A DNA stretch of 64,000 bases from the NCBI RefSeq assembly GCF_965221945.1, contig NZ_OZ244925.1, forward strand, positions 2,356,001 through 2,420,000. Direction: 5' to 3'. Below are positions 59,368 to 64,000 of the stretch, in pieces. The DNA is from Poriferisodalis sp965221945. GTDB lineage: Bacteria; Actinomycetota; Acidimicrobiia; Acidimicrobiales; Poriferisodalaceae. Every line of letters starts with the position of its first letter. The stretch's first letter is position 1. Below the pieces are notes generated by a model. It did no database searches, had not been told where the DNA came from, and was given only the letters and a program-made list of their open reading frames with translations. Both the position numbers and the translations under genes were made by a program.

Positions 59368-60276
59368 TCAGCGGGGAATTCGTCGGCGGGCGGCTTCGGA
59401 CAGCACTTCGCCCGGACGGGTTGGGCTGAACAGCACCCGGGAAACCGCCATCACCTGTGCAGTGCCTGTCGTGCGCGGCACCACTTCGACCTGACCGTCC
59501 AAGGTGACGAGCAGCACGGGGCCGAGCGCGTTGCCGCTGACGTCCGCCAGGTCGTCCGCACCAAGGTCGATGTCAGCGGGCGCTGGACCGAGCGACGCGA
59601 TATCGGCGCGGCGCAGCAGGAACGGCTCGCGCGTCGCCATGCGATCGTGCAGGACGAATCCGTTGGGCACGAACACGACCCAGCGACGGGCCAGTTGATG
59701 CAGCGACCGGAAGCCCAGCACCGCCGAGGTGAACCCCGTGACCGTGGCAACGGCAGCCCAGATCCACTGCTCGATGGCCCACAGCACCAGCGGCGTCGTT
59801 GTCCCGGCGACGACAGCCGCCCACACCAGCGGGACGGGCGCCACTGCCAGCAGGAACGGGGTACGCAACAGCATCCGTCGTTCATTGCCATAGCTGAGAC
59901 CGTCCACGATGGAATTGCCGGTCTCGGGCAGCAGAGCAACAGCGGTCGCGATGGCCGCACCCGCGATGGCTGCTGCTGCACGTGGGGCCGCCAGGTCGGC
60001 ATCCCATGCCGCCGCGGCCACGACCGATCCGACCGCCACGCCGATGGAGGCAGGCACGCAGATGCGAACGACGGTGAGAGCCCACGGCCGCCGCACAAAG
60101 GCTGCTGTCAGCACAAGTGCCCAGGCAGCCCACAATTCGGCGCTGAGGATGCGTGCCGACATCTCCGAGCAAGCGCTGAGCGCGTCCGCCGCAGCGGCTC
60201 CGACGCTCCACGGCATCACCAACCACAACAGCCGCATCAGCCACAGCGTCGGATGCGCGCGAAGCGTTGCGGTCAC
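59368..60276 (-). CDS. Membrane protein with C-terminal PH-like domain, unknown function
   Basis: A 302-residue protein that I do not recognise as a named family. It has about six hydrophobic segments between residues 10 and 195 (for example VLTAAFVRRPWALTVV and LLAVAPVPLVWAAVVAGTT) and an acidic soluble C-terminus of about 110 residues with strands such as RWVVFVPNGFVLHDRM and GPVLLVTLDGQVEVVPRT, resembling a bacterial PH-like domain. That fold assignment is inference. A GTG start is likely. It lies between gatC and ligA and is divergent from ligA. Confidence 0.65.
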   Translation of the reverse strand: MTATLRAHPTLWLMRLLWLVMPWSVGAAAADALSACSEMSARILSAELWAAWALVLTAAFVRRPWALTVVRICVPASIGVAVGSVVAAAAWDADLAAPRAAAAIAGAAIATAVALLPETGNSIVDGLSYGNERRMLLRTPFLLAVAPVPLVWAAVVAGTTTPLVLWAIEQWIWAAVATVTGFTSAVLGFRSLHQLARRWVVFVPNGFVLHDRMATREPFLLRRADIASLGPAPADIDLGADDLADVSGNALGPVLLVTLDGQVEVVPRTTGTAQVMAVSRVLFSPTRPGEVLSEAARRRIPR

Positions 60277-60346
60277 GGGTGAAGTCTCGCCGCTGGATGC
60301 CGCGATACCCCGCCCAACTGCTGCCGAAAGTGTTGCAGCCCCTCAG

Positions 60347-60352
60347 TACTCT
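60347..60352 (+). promoter_or_regulatory. -10 box of ligA
   Basis: TACTCT ends 10 bases before the ligA ATG at 60363. No -35 of note and no Shine-Dalgarno sequence are visible. Confidence 0.4.
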
Positions 60353-60362
60353 CGGCAGTGCG

Positions 60363-62651
60363 ATGCCCTCCGACAGCAACGACTCAACAGGCGAGCGCCG
60401 TGCGGCGGCGCTCAGCTCCGCTCCCGAGAGCGTTCTCAACCTAATGCGGCACTTGTCAAGTCTGATCAGCCGCTACGACGTTGAGTACCACCGAGACGAT
60501 GCGCCGTCGGTGCCCGATGGGGAGTACGACGCCCGCAAGCGCGAACTCATCGAACTCGAAGCGCGCTATCCCGATTTCGCGGATCCGAATTCGCCCAGCC
60601 AGCGTGTCGGCGCAGAGCTGTCGGCACTCTTCAGCGAAGTCGTCCATGCCAGACCGATGATGTCGCTCGACAACGCCATGGACTTCGATGAGCTGCGCTC
60701 GTGGCATGGCCGTGTCATGCGCGGGCTCGCTGCGGCGCAGCCGACACTGTTCGACGACGCGGACCCCGACGACGATGGAGACGGGGCTGAGGTCGACGTG
60801 CCCGAACCGGACCTGATCTGCGAGCTGAAGTTTGACGGGCTGGCCGTTTCGCTTCGGTACGAGCAGGGACGCCTTGTTCAGGCAGCGACACGGGGGAACG
60901 GGCGCGTCGGCGAGGACGTCACCGCGAACATCGTGACCATCGCGGACATCCCTCGGGAACTGAGTACGTCGGCGCCGTTGCCCGAGGTCATCGAGGTGCG
61001 CGGCGAGGTCTTCTTGCCGCTGCACAGGTTCCGCGAATTGAACGAGTCGCAGGCCAAGGCGCGCCATGCCCTGACCGAAGCCACAGAGAGCGCCAGGCAA
61101 CGGCTTGCAAGCACCACCGAAGACATGCCGGTGACTGAGCGGCGGAAGCTCGAGTCGCTGGCCAGGCTCACGTCGGTCGATGTGCAGCGCCGCCATCCCG
61201 ACTACGCAAATGCCCGAAACACAGCTGCGGGCAGCCTGCGCCAGAAGGATCCCTCGATTGTCGCGATGCGAGGACTGTCATTCTGGAGTTACGACGTCGG
61301 CGAGCTGGTTGGCGGCCCCGACCTCGGCGGTGCGGGCGAGGTCTTCGAGTACCTAGGCACGCTCGGCATGCCGGTGAGTCCCGAGATCCGCACCTTCGGC
61401 ACGCTCGCCGAAGTCGAGGATTTCTGCACGACGTGGGAGCACGACCGCCACAAGCCCTCCTATGAAATCGACGGCGTTGTCGTGAAGGTGGCCGATCTGG
61501 CGCTCCGGTCGGAACTGGGTTACACCAGCCGTGCGCCGCGCTGGGCAGTGGCCTACAAATTCCCTCCCGAGGAACGCACGACCAAGCTGCGCAGCATCAT
61601 GGTCTCGATCGGCCGCACAGGTCGCGCTACTCCCTTCGCCGACATGGAGCCCGTCTTCGTCGGCGGATCGACGGTGTCGCTCGCCACGCTGCACAATCAG
61701 GACCAGGTCGCCGCCAAGGACGTCCGCCCGCGCGACACGGTCATCGTGCGCAAGGCCGGCGACGTCATCCCCGAAGTGGTCGGCCCAGTGCTCGCCGAAC
61801 GCCCCTCAGACTCCGAGCCCTGGCGCTTCCCCGACGAGTGTCCTTCGTGTGGCAGCAAGCTGGAACGCAACGAGGGTGATGCCAACACCTACTGCCGGAA
61901 CCGCACATGCCGAGACCGAGTGATCCAGGGCATCGGTCACTTCGTTGGCCGCGGCGCGCTCGACATCGAGGGCCTCGGCGAGCGAACGATCGTGACGTTC
62001 TACGAACGGGGACTCATCGCTGGCCCAGCAGACCTCTTCGGGCTGATCATCGATCAACTTGTCGGGCTCGAGGGATTCGCCGAAAAATCCGCCAACAGTC
62101 TTCTTGTCGAGATCGAGGCTGCTCGTGATGCGCCACTGGCTCGATTGCTCATCGGTCTCGGCATCGAGCACCTCGGTCCGACGGCATCGGAACTGCTGGC
62201 ACGGCGATTCGGCTCACTTCGAAGGATCGTGGCCGCGAACGATGAGGAACTCGCAGCAATCGATGGCATTGGCCCGATCATTGCCGCAAGCGTCACCAGC
62301 TTCTTTGCCGATAAGGGCAACGCTGCGCTAGTCGAACGGCTGGACCAAGCAGGGGTGCGCTTCGACCGAGTTGACGGCGAGCTGGATGCGCCACAGGTGC
62401 TTGCAGGCAAGTCAGTCGTGGTGACCGGCAATCTCGATGGCTGGCATCTCAGCCGCGACGAAGCCAAGGCCGCGATCACAGCACGAGGAGGCAAGACCCC
62501 AGGCAGCGTCAACAAGAGCACGTTCGCTCTGGTGGCAGGAGCGAACGCCGGACAGACCAAGCTCGACAAGGCCGCCGACCTCGGCGTGCCGATCCTTGAC
62601 GACAACGGCCTACGAACCCTGCTCGAGACCGGGGAACTCGCAGCCGGCTAG
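60363..62651 (+). CDS. ligA: NAD-dependent DNA ligase
   Basis: A 762-residue protein, about 80 longer than typical LigA. The Ia domain includes YDVEYHRDDAPSVPDGEYD; the adenylated lysine is Lys156 in ELKFDG; the Cys4 zinc finger is CPSCGSKL...CRNRTC; helix-hairpin-helix repeats (IDGIGPIIAASV) and a C-terminal BRCT domain (LAGKSVVVTGNLDGW) complete the enzyme. Two inserts account for the length: an Asp-rich loop at about 128-148 and a charged helical stretch near 260-290. It seals nicks in replication and repair. ATG 60363 was chosen after a -10 box. Confidence 0.94.
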   Translation: MPSDSNDSTGERRAAALSSAPESVLNLMRHLSSLISRYDVEYHRDDAPSVPDGEYDARKRELIELEARYPDFADPNSPSQRVGAELSALFSEVVHARPMMSLDNAMDFDELRSWHGRVMRGLAAAQPTLFDDADPDDDGDGAEVDVPEPDLICELKFDGLAVSLRYEQGRLVQAATRGNGRVGEDVTANIVTIADIPRELSTSAPLPEVIEVRGEVFLPLHRFRELNESQAKARHALTEATESARQRLASTTEDMPVTERRKLESLARLTSVDVQRRHPDYANARNTAAGSLRQKDPSIVAMRGLSFWSYDVGELVGGPDLGGAGEVFEYLGTLGMPVSPEIRTFGTLAEVEDFCTTWEHDRHKPSYEIDGVVVKVADLALRSELGYTSRAPRWAVAYKFPPEERTTKLRSIMVSIGRTGRATPFADMEPVFVGGSTVSLATLHNQDQVAAKDVRPRDTVIVRKAGDVIPEVVGPVLAERPSDSEPWRFPDECPSCGSKLERNEGDANTYCRNRTCRDRVIQGIGHFVGRGALDIEGLGERTIVTFYERGLIAGPADLFGLIIDQLVGLEGFAEKSANSLLVEIEAARDAPLARLLIGLGIEHLGPTASELLARRFGSLRRIVAANDEELAAIDGIGPIIAASVTSFFADKGNAALVERLDQAGVRFDRVDGELDAPQVLAGKSVVVTGNLDGWHLSRDEAKAAITARGGKTPGSVNKSTFALVAGANAGQTKLDKAADLGVPILDDNGLRTLLETGELAAG

Positions 62652-62689
62652 GCGCCCACCCCTCCCAGCCGGTGGCACCTACTTGGGGG

Positions 62690-63874
62690 TTAGGGGCCGA
62701 GGGCGGTGACGGGGGTGACTCGGACGCCGTCGCGGCGGGTGTAGGCGAAGCCGAGGGCGGTGATGACCACCATGCCGACCAACTGCCCGGCACGGTCAGC
62801 GGCAACGTTGTCGCGTACGCGTTGCAGCGACTGGGCCGCTGCTTCGATCGCGTCGCTGCCGCCGAGCTTGATTTCTGCCGCGAGCCATCGCCCGTCGGGC
62901 AATTCGACGATGGCGTCGGCTTCGGTGCCCGCCGCGTCGCGCAGGTGAGAGACGCGTCCGTCGTGGGGCTGAGCGAGCACTCGCAGATCCCTCACCACGA
63001 GCGACTCGAACAGCAGGCCGAGCGTGGACATGTCACCAATGAGGCGCTCAGCATTGGCGCCGAGTGCGGCAGCCGCCAGCGAGGGATCGGCCAGATGCCA
63101 CTTGGCCGACTTGCGCAGCGGTGCTCGAGAACGCAGGCGAACCGACCACGCGGGCTGTTCTTCGACCACGAAGACGCGTCGCAGTGCTTCCAGATACGCA
63201 CGAACGGTGTGGCGGTGAAGTGACTCCAGTTCCGCGTCCGCGCCCAATGTGCTCATGCTGGCTTCGGTCGCGACATTTCGTGCCAGTGAATGGAGCAGTC
63301 GCTCCACACCGGCGGGATTTCGGATGGCAGCGTCATCGAGGAGTCGAACATCGGATCGGGCAGCTTCGGAGAGATAGCCGCGCAGGTTGCGCTGAATCTC
63401 CGGCAACGGCATCTCCACCTGACCGGGCCATCCACCCCGGCACAGTATTTGCGTGACTTCTGCGAGTCCCGAATCGGGTCGGCTTGCGCTCGCCGGTTGG
63501 CCGCTGAGAAGTCCTCCCAGAGACACCTCACCCGTGGAATCCCCTGACTCGAACAGCGACATCGGCCTCATTCGGATCCGGCGAACTCGTCCTGCACCGG
63601 TGTGGCGGGTGGCGTCGGCGGCGGGCCGGGCCGACCCTGCCAAGATGAAGCACCCGAATTCGGCCGTGGCGTCAACGGCGTGGCGCACGTGGTTCCACAG
63701 CCCAGGCACCACCTGCCATTCGTCGAGCAACCGGGGCGCCTCGCCGCCCAACAGCGTCGAAGGGTCGATGCTGCCGAGAGCGCGCGCGTCGAGATCAGTG
63801 TCGAGGCGGATGGCGCTGCGGGCGTGACGCAGTCCCGTCCAGGTCTTGCCACAGCCGCGCGGTCCCTCAAGCAC
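62690..63874 (-). CDS. AAA+ ATPase of the DUF4143 type, apparently lacking its start
   Basis: A 394-residue frame. The Walker A motif GPRGCGKT is at residues 4-11 and LLDEWQ at about 48 is the Walker B. Residues about 180-394 are the DUF4143 domain, with LLFESLVVRDLRVLAQ and a PD-(D/E)XK-like EADAIVELPDGRWLAAEIKLGG. The family normally has about 35 residues before Walker A. In-frame codons upstream do read like that part (DLEVERGLQSAGFLVLE) but have no start codon before a TGA near 63990. The GTG at 63874 is thus the only start, giving an N-terminally short protein, or the gene is 5'-damaged. Function in this family is unclear; some are linked to toxin-antitoxin or mobile DNA. Confidence 0.65.
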   Translation of the reverse strand: MLEGPRGCGKTWTGLRHARSAIRLDTDLDARALGSIDPSTLLGGEAPRLLDEWQVVPGLWNHVRHAVDATAEFGCFILAGSARPAADATRHTGAGRVRRIRMRPMSLFESGDSTGEVSLGGLLSGQPASASRPDSGLAEVTQILCRGGWPGQVEMPLPEIQRNLRGYLSEAARSDVRLLDDAAIRNPAGVERLLHSLARNVATEASMSTLGADAELESLHRHTVRAYLEALRRVFVVEEQPAWSVRLRSRAPLRKSAKWHLADPSLAAAALGANAERLIGDMSTLGLLFESLVVRDLRVLAQPHDGRVSHLRDAAGTEADAIVELPDGRWLAAEIKLGGSDAIEAAAQSLQRVRDNVAADRAGQLVGMVVITALGFAYTRRDGVRVTPVTALGP

Positions 63875-63914
63875 GAGGAACCCTGCAGACTGAAGGCCAC
63901 GTTCGACTTCGAGA

Positions 63915-64000
63915 TCAGAACGTCGAGAAGCACCACTCGAAGCTGAAGTCGGCCGCTTCGATGTCGATCGTCGGAGTGGCGGTCACACGAGCGCATGTCT
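63915..64000 (-). CDS. End of a gene entering from the right edge
   Basis: A frame that is open to the right edge ends at TGA (63917-63915) with ATPTIDIEAADFSFEWCFSTF. The composition looks like a real protein end, but only about 28 codons are visible and I cannot name it. It overlaps, in another frame, the N-terminal codons expected for the DUF4143 ATPase. Confidence 0.35.
   Translation of the reverse strand, partial: TCARVTATPTIDIEAADFSFEWCFSTF

Overview
The window is 64 kb of GC-rich DNA, densely coded on both strands, from a member of the Actinomycetota. The evidence is the PafB/PafC pair of WYL regulators, a CofC-type F420 biosynthesis gene, GatCAB transamidation, frequent GTG starts and GTGA/ATGA gene overlaps, and many starts that lie 6-10 bases after a TANNNT box with no Shine-Dalgarno sequence (leaderless initiation). 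Acidimicrobiia is my best guess at class level, but that is inference. There is no phage, no intact insertion sequence and no CRISPR array.

Layout. 1-6.9 kb: a large unrecognised protein cut by the left edge, an RHH/PIN toxin-antitoxin pair, cofC with an overlapping LmbE-type deacetylase gene, a DNA methyltransferase with an extra C-terminal domain, an AlaX editing protein and an EEP hydrolase. 6.9-14.6 kb: pafBC, a two-gene molybdenum hydroxylase with an unusual FAD-then-[2Fe-2S] fusion, an acyl-CoA synthetase, and a tRNA-Glu four bases upstream of the synthetase start. 14.6-19.8 kb: a DUF3179 lipoprotein, a polysaccharide deacetylase, an acyl-CoA dehydrogenase and a nitroreductase-SRPBCC fusion, closed by a very strong terminator. 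19.8-28.9 kb: a branched-chain amino acid (Liv-type) ABC transporter with two permease pairs, one of them with a long extra C-terminal membrane region, plus a truncated second copy of the binding-protein gene. 29.1-31.9 kb: tRNA-Gln, gltX and two small genes. 32-37.4 kb: cimA, leuB, greA, leuC and leuD. 37.6-40.1 kb: a Panacea-domain protein, a class I glutamine amidotransferase and an SsuD-like monooxygenase. 40.2-43.6 kb: the remains of a dipeptide (Dpp/Opp) ABC transporter operon, an amidohydrolase and a small basic protein. 43.7-47.2 kb: serA and an aminotransferase, divergent from serC. 47.2-49.4 kb: three tandem RDD genes (the middle one truncated) and yqgE. 49.4-52.9 kb: ilvB-ilvN-ilvC with a structured leader. 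53-56 kb: a sugar dehydrogenase-like lipoprotein and a MATE exporter. 55.9-64 kb: gatC-gatA-gatB, a membrane protein, ligA, a DUF4143-type ATPase that seems to lack its start, and a gene end at the right edge.

Two themes tie the window together. The first is branched-chain amino acids: uptake (Liv cluster), the common pathway (ilvBNC), the leucine branch (leuBCD) and a citramalate entry to isoleucine (cimA); ilvD and leuA are not here. The second is indirect Gln-tRNA synthesis: GltX, tRNA-Gln, tRNA-Glu and GatCAB are all present, and gltX lies immediately upstream of tRNA-Gln.

The most unusual items are the tRNA-Glu/acyl-CoA synthetase junction, the rearranged livK copy, the extended LivM, the methyltransferase with a possible nuclease domain, the FAD/[2Fe-2S] fusion order, the nitroreductase-SRPBCC fusion, the orphan Panacea protein and the decaying dpp operon.
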